64,000 nt of DNA from contig CAVRJA010000003.1 of NCBI GenBank assembly GCA_963721405.1, forward strand, positions 558,001 through 622,000, read 5' to 3'. The position numbers and the translations under genes are program-made. This document shows positions 25,536 through 35,421 of this stretch, one piece after another. Position 1 is the first letter of the stretch, and each line of letters opens with the position of its first letter. Below the pieces are notes generated by a model. That model saw only the letters and a program-made list of their open reading frames with translations, was not told where the DNA came from and ran no database searches. This DNA comes from JAFNAG01 sp963721405 (lineage in GTDB: Bacteria > Acidobacteriota > UBA6911).

Positions 25536-26138
25536 CTACGATGGCCGGGCTTTTGCCGGCCCGCTTCGCATCTCCCGCAGGAGGAATCTTCTCAGGCGCC
25601 GCAACCCCTTTACGCACCGGTGCCGCAGAGTCGAATAGGGGATATTGTGCAGGACGCCGGCGTCTCGCAAGGAGACGATTCCCGGATCCATGATCGTAAG
25701 GCGCAGCGCTTCGTACTGCTTGACCGGGAGACGGGCCAGCCCCTTACCAAGGAGGTCGATCATACGCGCCCGGATATGAGCCGCCTCCGATTCGCCCATG
25801 GACTGCCCGGGCACGCTGCCTGACGCAGCCACCAACTGCTCCTCCAGCGGGCGGGACTGCCTGCGATGCCGCTGGCGCGCGTGATAGAGCTCAATGGCAG
25901 TGTTGCAGATGATCCGGCCGAGGTACATGCGGGCCTGTTCGGGGGAATGAAACGGCCGGTCGCGCACGAGCATGCGCAGCACTGCATCCTGCAGGACGTC
26001 TTCGGCATCCGCTTCATTCTGCAGCATTCTCTGAACGAACCGGAGCCACTTGCCGCGGTGGCAGAGCATCAGTGTCTCCACGAGCGAAGGCAGGTTCAGC
26101 TTTTCGAGATTGCCGGAACTCATGATTTCTTGGCTCAA
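25536..26138 (-). CDS. ECF-type RNA polymerase sigma factor
   Basis: 200 residues. Region 2 is RMLQNEADAEDVLQDAVLRM, with LGRIICNTAIELYHARQRH after it. Region 4 is ARLPVKQYEALRLTIMDPG then LRDAGVLHNIPYSTLRHRC and the basic tail KGLRRLRRFLL. No anti-sigma gene is adjacent. The gene is divergent from an unknown ORF at 26236. What it controls is not visible. Confidence 0.85.
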   Translation of the reverse strand: MSQEIMSSGNLEKLNLPSLVETLMLCHRGKWLRFVQRMLQNEADAEDVLQDAVLRMLVRDRPFHSPEQARMYLGRIICNTAIELYHARQRHRRQSRPLEEQLVAASGSVPGQSMGESEAAHIRARMIDLLGKGLARLPVKQYEALRLTIMDPGIVSLRDAGVLHNIPYSTLRHRCVKGLRRLRRFLLREMRSGPAKARPS

Positions 26139-26235
26139 AAACTCCCTCGACCGTTAGATAGGAAGGAACCGTCGCTGCGAAAATATAGTTTCGGGCAGGG
26201 CGTCGCCATTTCACGGAATCTGCGCTGGAGGGCGT

Positions 26236-26595
26236 GTGATCGGTTTGGAACCAGCCAGAGGCATAGAGCAGCGGATCTACCGCGAACTCGTGTACGCGAT
26301 GGAGAGGGCGCGATCCCGGCTGGCCGTGGCGATCGCGGCAGAGAGCAAGACGACGACTCGGGACCGTTGGCGCCACTACCTGGAAACCGAGGATCGCATG
26401 CGCTGGTGCGTGCGGAAAATCCGACGGCACCACGTCCCGGGCACCTGCGGGAATGGCAGCTGGCGAGAGGCGCTCTCGCTGTTGCAGCGGCCGCTTCCGG
26501 CCGTCGATGGGAAGTTCCGCGGCGAAGCCCAGGAATTGTGCCGGCGTCTGCAGGAGGTGCTCGAGATTATCGGGAGGCAGGCAAGTGAAGAGTGA
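26236..26595 (+). CDS. Hypothetical protein
   Basis: 119 residues from GTG 26236 (MIGLEPARGIEQRIYREL). It is charged, helical and Arg-rich (MERARSRLAVAIAAESK, RWRHYLETEDRMRWCVRKIR) with no recognised domain. It ends 3 bases before rsmD on the opposite strand. The size, the position divergent from the sigma gene and an even residue composition favour a real gene, but that is not certain. Confidence 0.45.
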   Translation: MIGLEPARGIEQRIYRELVYAMERARSRLAVAIAAESKTTTRDRWRHYLETEDRMRWCVRKIRRHHVPGTCGNGSWREALSLLQRPLPAVDGKFRGEAQELCRRLQEVLEIIGRQASEE

Positions 26596-26597
26596 TG

Positions 26598-27155
26598 CTA
26601 TGGTTCCGCCGCCTGGTAAAAACTGAGGCACTTGTCGCTCTGCCTGACGGTGCGTACGAGCCGGAATCCAGGGCCCGATTCGGGCAAGGCGGCCTTTCGA
26701 TGGTGTTCGACGACCACCCGCGATCCGGATCCGGCGATCCCGGCGCTGAAGAGGGTCTCAATCAGGTCCTCATAGGGCCCCCAGTGGTAGGGGGGGTCAA
26801 GGAACGCGATGTCCGCGGTGAAGCCCTCGCGGGCCAGCGTCCGCAACGAGGTGAAAACGTCCGCCTGGAGGATGCGGTAACCGGACGCCACGCCGCACAG
26901 TGCCGCATTCTGGCGGATCAATTGCGCGGCTTCCCTGTTGGACTCGATGAATACGACTTCTTCCGCGTTGCGGCTGAGCGCTTCCAGGCCGATCGCCCCG
27001 GTGCCGGCAAAGATGTCGGCCACAATCGAACCGCTGACCGACAGGCCGATGATATTGAAGAGCGACTCCTTCAGCCGGTCGCTGGTAGGGCGCAAATCCG
27101 TGCCCCGCGGGCCCTTCAGGCGCCGTCCGCGGAATCTCCCGGAAATGATTCGCAT
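26598..27155 (-). CDS. rsmD: 16S rRNA (guanine-N2)-methyltransferase RsmD
   Basis: 185 residues. MRIISGRFRGRRLKGPRG is the typical start, followed by RPTSDRLKESLFNI, the SAM-binding strand VADIFAGTGAIGLEALSR and the catalytic FLDPPYHWGP ([ND]PP[FY] motif). It methylates G966 of 16S rRNA. The start ATG 27155 is chosen to match family N-termini. It follows recG closely on the same strand. Confidence 0.95.
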   Translation of the reverse strand: MRIISGRFRGRRLKGPRGTDLRPTSDRLKESLFNIIGLSVSGSIVADIFAGTGAIGLEALSRNAEEVVFIESNREAAQLIRQNAALCGVASGYRILQADVFTSLRTLAREGFTADIAFLDPPYHWGPYEDLIETLFSAGIAGSGSRVVVEHHRKAALPESGPGFRLVRTVRQSDKCLSFYQAAEP

Positions 27156-27163
27156 GATGCTCT

Positions 27164-29296
27164 CTATCCCGACAATGCAATATCGTATCGGTCGCGCCAC
27201 CGGCTCCGGATCATCGCGGCGATGCGCCGGCACTCTTCATCCGCGCCGGTCTTCAGCATGCGGATGAATCGCACAGCCTCCGAATGGGCGATTTCCAGCG
27301 CCTTCCGGTCCCGGACCAGATTGGCATACTTGAAAACAGGCATGCCCGATTGGCGGGTGCCGACGATTTCACCGGGCCCTCGCAGTTCCAGATCCACCTC
27401 GGCTATGCGGAAACCGTCGTTGGTCTCGCACATGATTTCCAGGCGGCGCTGAGCTTCGGGGCTGCCGCGCACATTTCCGACCAGCAGGCAGAAGGACTGC
27501 GCCGCGCCGCGGCCCACCCGCCCGCGCAACTGATGCAGCTGGGCGAGCCCGAAGCGCTCTGCGTGCTCGACCACCATCAGCGTGGCGTTGGCGACGTCCA
27601 CCCCCACCTCGATTACAGTGGTCGCCACGAGGATGTCGATCTCACCCGCCGCGAAAGCGTTCATGACCCGGTCTTTCTCCAGGCTCTTCATCTTCCCGTG
27701 CAACAACCCGATGCGCAGGTCGGGGAAGACCTGTTTCTGGAGCTGCTCGGCCATCTGGGTGGCGGCGCGCAGGTCCGGCCTCTCGGTCTCCTCGACAAGC
27801 GGGTAGACCAGGTAGACCTGATGCCCTTCGGCGACAGCCCGCCGCATTTCCCCGTACGCCTTGCTGCGCTCCTTTTCCTGGATCCAGCGGGTTTCGATCG
27901 GGCGCCTTCCGGGAGGCAGCTCGTCAATCACCGAAACTTCCAGGTCGCCGTACAGTGTCAACGCGAGCGACCGGGGAATTGGGGTGGCGGTCATCACGAG
28001 CATGTCGGGGCGATTGCCCTTGCCCTTGAGAATGTTGCGCTGAATCACCCCGAAACGGTGTTGTTCGTCGATGACGGCCAGGGCCAGGTTCGAGAATTCG
28101 ACGCCTTCCTGGATTAACGCGTGCGTTCCGATGGCGACCCTGTTCTCACCGTTGCGGATGCGCTCCAGCACCGCCCGCTTCTCCTTTGCCGGAAGGCTCC
28201 CCTTGAGAACGTCGATCGGATACCCGAGCGGAGCCAGAAGCTTGCGGAAGCTGAAGTAGTGCTGCTCGGCCAGGATTTCCGTCGGCGCCATGATCGCCGT
28301 TTGAAACCCGTTCTCGGCGGCGATGATGGCGGCCTGGGCCGCCACGATCGTTTTGCCCGAACCGACGTCGCCCTGAAGCAGCCTGCTCATCGGGCGCGAC
28401 GAGCACATGTCGTCTGCAATTTCCTTGAGGACCCGTTTTTGTGCGCTGGTCGGGTGGAAAGGCAGGATCCTCTTGATAGCCTGCCGCACTTCCTCTCCCA
28501 CACGCAACTTCCGTTCCTTGAGCATGCGCCTGCGCCCTTCGCGCACCATGCCGACTCCGACCTGGACCTGGAACAGCTCTTCAAAGATCATGCGCTTGTG
28601 GGCCGGAGAGAGACCCCGGTTGAGCATCTCCATCTCCTGGGCGCGTTCCTCCGGCGAAGAGGCGCGCAACTCCGGGAAATGAATCAGAGCGAGCGCCCTT
28701 GCCCGTGGAGGCAGGCGATACTGGCGGCGCAGGTAGGGTGGCAGCGGATCGCTCATATCCGGCGGCAGGTTGGAGACTGCCCCATACATGATCAGGCGCA
28801 GCGCCCGGGCGCGCAGCGGGCCAAGCTTGCGATAGATGGGGGCCACCCGGCCGGAGTGCACGGATGGTCCAGAGGCCTCATCCTCGAGCACCTCGCACTC
28901 CGGGTTGGTAAGACAGAGTCCTCCGTGGGCGTAGGCATCCCGTTTCACCTGCCCGTAAATGACGAGATCGACTCCCTGCCTGTAGACGCTGCCCAGGTAG
29001 GGCTGGTTGAAAAACTTGAGTTCGACCGCGCCCGTGCCGTCCTGCACCAGGATCTCGAAAACAGACAACCTCCGCCGGCGCGATTCGAATCCGCCGACGC
29101 TGCAGATCCGGCCCCGGGTCAGGACCCACTCCCATTCGCGCAATGATCCAATCGGTCGATAGACGCTTCGGTCTTCGTAACGAAACGGCGGGTAATCGAT
29201 GAGGTCGCCCACGGTGCGGATGCCCTGGGCGGCGAGCGACTCGGCGCGCTTTGGCCCTACCCCCTTGATGTACTGGACAGGCGCGTCGAGGTTCAT
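27164..29296 (-). CDS. recG: ATP-dependent DNA helicase RecG
   Basis: 710 residues from ATG 29296 (MNLDAPVQYIKGVGPKRAE). An N-terminal wedge/OB domain is followed by helicase motifs: Walker A LLQGDVGSGKTIVAAQA, DEQHRFG (motif II), VMTATPIPRSLA (III), then LLHGKMKSLEKD and HQLRGRVGRGA (VI). It remodels stalled forks and recombination intermediates. rsmD lies 8 bases downstream, a common pairing. Confidence 0.97.
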   Translation of the reverse strand: MNLDAPVQYIKGVGPKRAESLAAQGIRTVGDLIDYPPFRYEDRSVYRPIGSLREWEWVLTRGRICSVGGFESRRRRLSVFEILVQDGTGAVELKFFNQPYLGSVYRQGVDLVIYGQVKRDAYAHGGLCLTNPECEVLEDEASGPSVHSGRVAPIYRKLGPLRARALRLIMYGAVSNLPPDMSDPLPPYLRRQYRLPPRARALALIHFPELRASSPEERAQEMEMLNRGLSPAHKRMIFEELFQVQVGVGMVREGRRRMLKERKLRVGEEVRQAIKRILPFHPTSAQKRVLKEIADDMCSSRPMSRLLQGDVGSGKTIVAAQAAIIAAENGFQTAIMAPTEILAEQHYFSFRKLLAPLGYPIDVLKGSLPAKEKRAVLERIRNGENRVAIGTHALIQEGVEFSNLALAVIDEQHRFGVIQRNILKGKGNRPDMLVMTATPIPRSLALTLYGDLEVSVIDELPPGRRPIETRWIQEKERSKAYGEMRRAVAEGHQVYLVYPLVEETERPDLRAATQMAEQLQKQVFPDLRIGLLHGKMKSLEKDRVMNAFAAGEIDILVATTVIEVGVDVANATLMVVEHAERFGLAQLHQLRGRVGRGAAQSFCLLVGNVRGSPEAQRRLEIMCETNDGFRIAEVDLELRGPGEIVGTRQSGMPVFKYANLVRDRKALEIAHSEAVRFIRMLKTGADEECRRIAAMIRSRWRDRYDIALSG

Positions 29297-29420
29297 GGCC
29301 TTGCCTCTGTCCGGCTCCGCGAAATTGGGCATGCGCACATTATAGACTGCGCCCGGGCAAATTCAGACGCAATTGCCGGCACGGATTGCATTGGCCCTGG
29401 CTTTGCTATAAATTAGCCTG

Positions 29421-30029
29421 ATGCAAAGCATGAGCCGTCTCCCTTTGTGGGCCGGGCTGCTGGGACTCGCATTATCCGTCAACGCATGCGGGGGCCGCGC
29501 GGTCAGCAAGAGACTGGCCCGGGACGTGATCGCCGGCTCTCCCGCCGCAGTGCTCAGGTCGAACGACCTGGATGTGGTTTCGGTCACTCAGGTCGGTGCG
29601 CGAGAGGCAATCGTGGAAACTTACCTCCACTCCGCCTTTCGCCTGGAAAAGACCGGCGGCGACTGGGTGATTCGTGAGGTGCGCATAGGCCGGGGGCAGT
29701 GGGAGAGACTGGACGACATCGTCCGGGCTCTGGAGATGGTCAAGACTGACAAGACACGCAAGCTGCTGGAGCAGGTCGCCGGGGCCACGGAGGCCTTCCG
29801 CATAAAAAACGGAGCGGTACCGGCTTTCGATAGCTTCATCGGGCTCACGGATGCCCTTTATCCGCTCTACTTGACCCCGCTGGTCCGCGAGGACGCGTGG
29901 AACCACCCGCTTGCCGCATATCGCCTGAGCGCGAACGTCATCCGCTATGTTTCCGCGGGGCCGGATGGAACCATTGGAACACAGGACGACATCGAGCTGG
30001 ACCGGACTTATCCGGCGCGGGATTATTGA
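29421..30029 (+). CDS. Lipoprotein with type II secretion pseudopilin-like C-terminus
   Basis: 202 residues. The signal peptide ends in a lipobox (LALSVNAC, Cys near residue 23). The C-terminal ~80 residues read EAFRIKNGAVPAFDSFIGL, YLTPLVREDAWNHPLAAYRL then YVSAGPDGTIGTQDDI, which is the calcium-loop end of GspG-type major pseudopilins. There is no N-terminal methylation motif, so it is a lipoprotein reusing that fold. A TATAAA box lies just upstream. Confidence 0.75.
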   Translation: MQSMSRLPLWAGLLGLALSVNACGGRAVSKRLARDVIAGSPAAVLRSNDLDVVSVTQVGAREAIVETYLHSAFRLEKTGGDWVIREVRIGRGQWERLDDIVRALEMVKTDKTRKLLEQVAGATEAFRIKNGAVPAFDSFIGLTDALYPLYLTPLVREDAWNHPLAAYRLSANVIRYVSAGPDGTIGTQDDIELDRTYPARDY

Positions 30030-30130
30030 TGTCGCTCGAAGGAATGCCGCTCCCGCTGGAGCCGGTGCGACAGAGCCTGGAAGACGGGGTCACGCGCAAT
30101 CCGGTTCAGTCAGGCGCTGCGGTTCGCTGA

Positions 30131-30439
30131 ATGGAGGGTCACACAAAGACGATGGCAAGAGGATGGGAAAGCAAGGCGGTGGAAGCACAGATCGAAGGGA
30201 CGGAACGGGAGACTGGAGATCGCACAATTGATCCCTACAGCCCGGCGCAGGTTGAAAGACGGCAGAAGCGTGAAGGGCTGCTCCTCTCCCGCGCCCGCGC
30301 AATCCAGGAATTAGAAACTGCCCGAAATCCGCGTTACCGGAAGCTGCTCGAGGAAACGCTCAGCCACATCGAGCACGAGCTGGACCAGCTTAAAGATCAG
30401 CAGGGGCCGCGCGGCAGGACTACGAACGCCGGCACGTAG
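30131..30439 (+). CDS. Small hypothetical protein (MARGWESK type)
   Basis: 102 residues from ATG 30131, or 95 from ATG 30152 (MARGWESKAVEAQIEGTE), which looks the more natural start. It is highly charged and helical, with a coiled-coil C-terminus (YRKLLEETLSHIEHELDQL). Function unknown. It ends 3 bases before ribA on the opposite strand. Between it and the lipoprotein gene lies a 33-codon frame (30029-30130) that I do not call. Confidence 0.65.
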   Translation: MEGHTKTMARGWESKAVEAQIEGTERETGDRTIDPYSPAQVERRQKREGLLLSRARAIQELETARNPRYRKLLEETLSHIEHELDQLKDQQGPRGRTTNAGT

Positions 30440-30442
30440 GTT

Positions 30443-31036
30443 TCAGACTTTTGAGAGGAAGTGGCCGAGCTTCTCTTTCTTGATCTTGAGATAGTCCTGG
30501 GTTGAGGAATTCGGGTCGATCTCGATCGCGACCCGTTCCTCGACCAGGATCCCTTCTATCTCCAGACCGCGTACCTTGTCGGGATTATTGGACAGGAGGC
30601 GGATCTTCGAGGCGCCGAGGTACTTCAGGATCTCCGCCGGGAAGCGGTACTCGCGCTGATCGGCCTCGAAGCCGAGTTCGATGTTGGCGGCCACGGTGTC
30701 CATGCCCTGATCCTGAAGTTCGTAGGCGTGGATCTTATTGATGAGGCCGATTCCGCGCCCTTCCTGCTGCTGATAGATCAGCACGCCGCGGCCCGCCTGG
30801 GAAATGAGCCGCATGGCTTCGTGCAGCTGGTCCCCGCAATCGCATCGCTCGGAGGCAAAAACGTCGCCGGTGAGGCACTGGGAATGGATGCGGACCAGGA
30901 CCGCTTCTTCCGAGTTCAGATCGCCCGCGACCAGAGCAACGGCTTCCTCGCCGTTGTCCGGATTGCGGAAGCCGTAGACCGTGAACTCTCCGAGCCGTGT
31001 GGGGAGTTTTGCGTGAGGAACTTTGTCGAACTTCAT
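30443..31036 (-). CDS. ribA: GTP cyclohydrolase II
   Basis: 197 residues. Zinc ligands are in CLTGDVFASERCDCGDQL; the catalytic region is RGVLIYQQQEGRGIGLINK, followed by YELQDQGMDTVAANIELGF. It opens the imidazole ring of GTP in the first step of riboflavin synthesis. ATG 31036 starts MKFDKVPHAKLPTR. It is a single-domain form, not fused to ribB. It sits at the 3' end of the ribosomal superoperon after a hairpin. Confidence 0.95.
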   Translation of the reverse strand: MKFDKVPHAKLPTRLGEFTVYGFRNPDNGEEAVALVAGDLNSEEAVLVRIHSQCLTGDVFASERCDCGDQLHEAMRLISQAGRGVLIYQQQEGRGIGLINKIHAYELQDQGMDTVAANIELGFEADQREYRFPAEILKYLGASKIRLLSNNPDKVRGLEIEGILVEERVAIEIDPNSSTQDYLKIKKEKLGHFLSKV

Positions 31037-31053
31037 GGTGTGGGGTGAATCGC

Positions 31054-31075
31054 GGGCGGCTCTATCGGGCCGCCC
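31054..31075. terminator. GC hairpin between rplQ and ribA
   Basis: GGGCGGC and GCCGCCC form a 7-bp stem round an 8-base loop, 40 bases after the rplQ stop. No T-run follows on the minus strand, so it may only attenuate, and ribA may still be read from the superoperon. Confidence 0.45.
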
Positions 31076-31114
31076 GGTTCTCATCCTGTTCTCCGTTCTA
31101 AAGCCAGGAACAGG

Positions 31115-31561
31115 TTAGTCCTTGGCGTCGGCTGCCGGCGCTTCTTTTTCCGTCTTTTTCGCCTTCTTGCCGACCTTTTTCTCGTCTTTTTTGGCCGCCT
31201 TGAATCCGCTCCCGATCAGCTCGAGAATGGCCATCTGAGCACCGTCACCCTCGCGGAAACCCAGCCGGATGATCCGGGTGTAGCCGCCATTGCGCTGTGC
31301 GAAACGGGGCGCCAGGGTCTTGAAGAGCTTGCCGACGACCTCTGGATCCTTCACATAAGCCAGAGCCTGCCGCCGCGCGTGCAGCGACTCGCGTTTGCCC
31401 AGAGTGATCATGCGCTCCGCGATGGGACGAACTTCCTTGGCGCGGGGCAGCGTGGTGCGGATGCGTTCCTTGTCGAGGAGCGAGGTCACCATATTTCGGA
31501 ACATGCTGATCCGGTGGGGAGTTTTACGTCCCAGCTTTCTGCCGGCGTTTCGATGTCTCAT
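31115..31561 (-). CDS. rplQ: 50S ribosomal protein L17
   Basis: 148 residues. MRHRNAGRKLGRKTPHR is the standard L17 start, followed by RIRTTLPRAKEVRPIAERMI. The C-terminus carries ~30 extra Lys/Ala/Glu residues after the usual end (KKDEKKVGKKAKK). It is the last ribosomal gene of the superoperon, following rpoA. Confidence 0.97.
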   Translation of the reverse strand: MRHRNAGRKLGRKTPHRISMFRNMVTSLLDKERIRTTLPRAKEVRPIAERMITLGKRESLHARRQALAYVKDPEVVGKLFKTLAPRFAQRNGGYTRIIRLGFREGDGAQMAILELIGSGFKAAKKDEKKVGKKAKKTEKEAPAADAKD

Positions 31562-31598
31562 GAGTACAATCTCCGATCTGCTGCGAAAATCTCCCCGG

Positions 31599-32588
<990 letters not shown>

Positions 32589-32700
32589 ATCGTCTCCATT
32601 GACAAGGTCAGGCCATCAGCATCCAGTCCGACCGGGCCGAATCACCGTTGTCGGGGCGGGCGGCGCGGGAACTGAATTCTGACAACCGGACCCCCGCTCG

Positions 32701-33333
32701 CTACTTCGAGTAGAGTTCGACGATCAACTGTTCGTCGATCGGCATCTGCAGGTCTTCGCGCTTGGGCAGGCTCACCACCGTCCCCTTGAGGTTGGCAGCA
32801 TCGAGTTCGAGCCAGGCCGGCACTCCACCGCGCCCGCCCACAGTGGCGATGGAGTCCTGGATCTGCTGGACCTTCTTCGTCTTCTCCCGCAGCGTGATGA
32901 CGTCGCCGACATTGACTGCCACCGACGGAATGTCCACCTTCTTGCCGTTTACCCGGACGCTCCCATGGTTCACGAGTTGGCGCGCCTGGTCGCGTGATGT
33001 GGCAAAGCCCAACCGGCTGACGACGCTGTCGAGCCGGCACTCCAGGCTGAGCAGAAGGGTTTCACCCGTGATGCCCTTCTTCTTCTCGGCCTTTCCAAAG
33101 TAGTTGGCAAACTGGCGTTCGAGGACGCCGTAGATGCGCCGGACCTTCTGTTTCTCGCGCAACTGCAATCCATACCCGACGGTCTTGGGCCGCCGGTCGC
33201 GGCCGTGCTGACCCGGAGGGAAGTTGCGTTTTTCAATCGCGCATGTGTCTTTGAAGCACCGGTCCCCCTTGAGGAAGAGCTTCATTCCTTCCCGGCGGCA
33301 GAGCCGGCATTTTGCTTCGCGATATCTGGCCAA
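32701..33333 (-). CDS. rpsD: 30S ribosomal protein S4, zinc-binding form
   Basis: 210 residues. The start is TTG 33333 (ARYREAKCRLCRREG), preceded by GAGGAG at good spacing; longer starts have no such site. Cysteines in CRLCRREG and RCFKDTC form the zinc knuckle of C+ type S4. The S4 RNA-binding fold is at CRLDSVVSRLGFATSRDQAR. It also acts in many bacteria as the autoregulator of the alpha operon. Confidence 0.96.
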   Translation of the reverse strand: MARYREAKCRLCRREGMKLFLKGDRCFKDTCAIEKRNFPPGQHGRDRRPKTVGYGLQLREKQKVRRIYGVLERQFANYFGKAEKKKGITGETLLLSLECRLDSVVSRLGFATSRDQARQLVNHGSVRVNGKKVDIPSVAVNVGDVITLREKTKKVQQIQDSIATVGGRGGVPAWLELDAANLKGTVVSLPKREDLQMPIDEQLIVELYSK

Positions 33334-33405
33334 ATTGATTCTCCTCTTTCCGACTTCCAGACGCCGGCCCGGCTCCTGCAAGGGGGTGCGGGCGGCTTCC
33401 GGACT

Positions 33406-33813
33406 TTAAACCCTGCGACGCTTCGACGGACGGCAGCCGTTGTGGGGGATGGGGGTGATGTCACGGATGGATTTCACCTCGATTCCCGCGGCCTGCAGCG
33501 CACGGACGGCGGACTCGCGTCCGGCCCCGGGTCCGTTGAGATACACCTGCAGCGAGCGCATGCCGTAGTCTTTCGCTCCGGACGCAGCGGTCGTCGCCGC
33601 CTGCTGCGCGGCGAACGGCGTACCCTTGCGCGACCCCTTGAAACCGGCGGCGCCCGCACTCGACGCGGCCAGGAGGTTTCCCTCGAGGTCCGTGATGGTA
33701 ATGATCGTGTTGTTGAAGGTCGCAAGAATGTGGGCGATCCCGCTCGGGATGTTGAGCTTTTCGCGCTTCTTGCCTGTCTTCTTCTTCCCAGTCTTCTTTA
33801 CTTTTTCCGCCAT
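33406..33813 (-). CDS. rpsK: 30S ribosomal protein S11
   Basis: 135 residues. GIAHILATFNNTIITITDLE and the C-terminal DITPIPHNGCRPSKRRRV are diagnostic. A Lys-rich N-terminal stretch of ~18 residues (VKKTGKKKTGKKREK) is added. It lies between rpsM and rpsD. Confidence 0.98.
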   Translation of the reverse strand: MAEKVKKTGKKKTGKKREKLNIPSGIAHILATFNNTIITITDLEGNLLAASSAGAAGFKGSRKGTPFAAQQAATTAASGAKDYGMRSLQVYLNGPGAGRESAVRALQAAGIEVKSIRDITPIPHNGCRPSKRRRV

Positions 33814-33873
33814 TGATTCACTCCTGATCCGGTCCGGTCCGGGAACGTCCTCGACGCTGGCCGCATCGGCGCT

Positions 33874-34236
33874 TTACTTTTTCCCGACGATCCGCCTCGG
33901 CCCCTTGCGGGTCCGGGCGTTGGTGTGCGTCCGCTGCCCATGAACGGGCAGGCCTCGCCGATGGCGCAGTCCGCGATAACAGCCGATTTCCATCAGTCTC
34001 TTGATGTCCATGGAGACGGCCTTCCTCAGGTCGCCTTCGACCATGCCGTCCCGCTGGATGATGTTCCGGATGCGAACGGCCTCGTCCTCGGTCAGATCCT
34101 TCACCTTGGTGGTGACTTCGACCTTGGCTTCCTGGCAGATCTTGGTTGCCCGGCTCCTGCCGATGCCGAATATGTATGTGAGCCCGATCTGCACTCGCTT
34201 GTTGACCGGCAGATCCACTCCCGCGATTCTAGCCAA
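33874..34236 (-). CDS. rpsM: 30S ribosomal protein S13
   Basis: 120 residues. MARIAGVDLPVNKRVQIGLT and the tail RGLPVHGQRTHTNARTRKG are signatures. It contacts the 50S subunit at the head bridge. It follows rpmJ and precedes rpsK. Confidence 0.98.
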   Translation of the reverse strand: MARIAGVDLPVNKRVQIGLTYIFGIGRSRATKICQEAKVEVTTKVKDLTEDEAVRIRNIIQRDGMVEGDLRKAVSMDIKRLMEIGCYRGLRHRRGLPVHGQRTHTNARTRKGPRRIVGKK

Positions 34237-34272
34237 TGTTGACCTCCCTGAACCTGTACAATGGGTCCTGCT

Positions 34273-34386
34273 TCATCCCTGCCGCTGCTTGTGCTTGGGG
34301 TTGGGGCACTGAACGTACACCACCCCCGCGCGGCGGATGATCTTGCACTTGACGCATATTTTCTTAACTGACGCACGCACTTTCAT
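34273..34386 (-). CDS. rpmJ: 50S ribosomal protein L36
   Basis: A 37-codon gene read directly on the minus strand: MKVRASVKKICVKCKIIRR, then AGVVYVQCPNPKHKQRQG and TGA. The three Cys and one His (C-x2-C ... C-x4-H) form the zinc-binding site of the C+ type. It lies between infA and rpsM, its usual place. Confidence 0.97.
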   Translation of the reverse strand: MKVRASVKKICVKCKIIRRAGVVYVQCPNPKHKQRQG

Positions 34387-34477
34387 GACAGTCACTCCAC
34401 GTCGATTCGCCGGCCCTGACCCGGACGATTCTCTCCGGCACACCGGAACGGTGATCGCTGCAGTATCGCCCCACCGC

Positions 34478-34696
34478 CTACTTGTACCGGTACACGATGC
34501 GTCCCCGGGTCAGATCGTACGGGGACAACTCGACCAGGATCTTGTCGCCCGGCAGGATGCGGATGAAATTCTTGCGCATCTTCCCCGAAACATGAGCCAG
34601 GACCATATGCTTGTTTTCGAGTTCGACCCGGAACATGGCGTTGGGAAGCGTTTCAACCACCGTCCCAACGACCTCTATTGCATCCTCTTTGGGCAT
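34478..34696 (-). CDS. infA: Translation initiation factor IF-1
   Basis: 72 residues, the standard length. MPKEDAIEVVGTVVETLPNA and ILPGDKILVELSPYDLTRGR are the S1/OB-fold signatures. It occupies the ribosomal A site during initiation. It follows adk directly; no methionine aminopeptidase gene (map) lies between them. Confidence 0.98.
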   Translation of the reverse strand: MPKEDAIEVVGTVVETLPNAMFRVELENKHMVLAHVSGKMRKNFIRILPGDKILVELSPYDLTRGRIVYRYK

Positions 34697-34713
34697 ATGA
34701 GATCACGCGCCGA

Positions 34714-35391
34714 TCACAGGGATGCGGTGCGATTCGATTCCTCTCCGTTTACGATTCCCACAATTGAGTCGAAGATCTGCTCGACCGACCCCTCACCATC
34801 CACTTCCGCATAAAGCCCGCGCTGCCGGTAAAAATCGATCAGCGGCCGCGTGGTCCGATGATAAACCTCGAGCCGGTCCCTCACAACTTCGGGCCGGTCG
34901 TCATTGCGCTGCACCAGGCCGGACCCGCACTCGTCGCAGCGGCCCTTTTGACGGCTCGGGTTCGAGCCGTCGTTATAAATCCTGCCGCATTTCGGGCAAT
35001 TCCATCGGCTCGAGAGCCTGGCGACGAGGACTTCGTCATCGACGATGATTCCGATGGCAAGGATATCGATGTTTCCCTGGCCGGCGAGTTTCTCGAGAAC
35101 TTGCGCCTGGCCGATCGTCCGCGGGTAGCCGTCCAGGATGAACCCGCGCCGCGAGTCCGGGGCAGCCAGCCTGGCCTTGACGATTTCATTCACGAGATCA
35201 TCCGGGACCAGCTCTCCGGCCTCCATCAGTTTCCGTGCCTGTTTGCCCAGGGCTGTCTGATTCTTGATCGCGTCCCTGAGCGCGTCCCCCGTCGAAATGC
35301 TCGGGTTGTCGAAACGCTCCGCAAGCATGCGTCCCTGCGTCCCTTTGCCCGCGCCGGGCGGGCCCAGCAGTATCAGCCCTCTTCTCGCCAT
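34714..35391 (-). CDS. adk: Adenylate kinase, zinc-LID type
   Basis: 225 residues from ATG 35391. The P-loop GPPGAGKGTQGRML, ISTGDALRDAIKN and LDGYPRTIGQAQVLE are present. The LID domain has CPKCGRIYNDGS then GRCDECGSGL, a four-cysteine zinc site as in Gram-positive and thermophilic forms. It interconverts AMP, ADP and ATP. GTG 35400 is a less likely start. Confidence 0.97.
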   Translation of the reverse strand: MARRGLILLGPPGAGKGTQGRMLAERFDNPSISTGDALRDAIKNQTALGKQARKLMEAGELVPDDLVNEIVKARLAAPDSRRGFILDGYPRTIGQAQVLEKLAGQGNIDILAIGIIVDDEVLVARLSSRWNCPKCGRIYNDGSNPSRQKGRCDECGSGLVQRNDDRPEVVRDRLEVYHRTTRPLIDFYRQRGLYAEVDGEGSVEQIFDSIVGIVNGEESNRTASL

Positions 35392-35421
35392 AGACGCCAC
35401 CGAACGGTCACCTGCGGCAGA

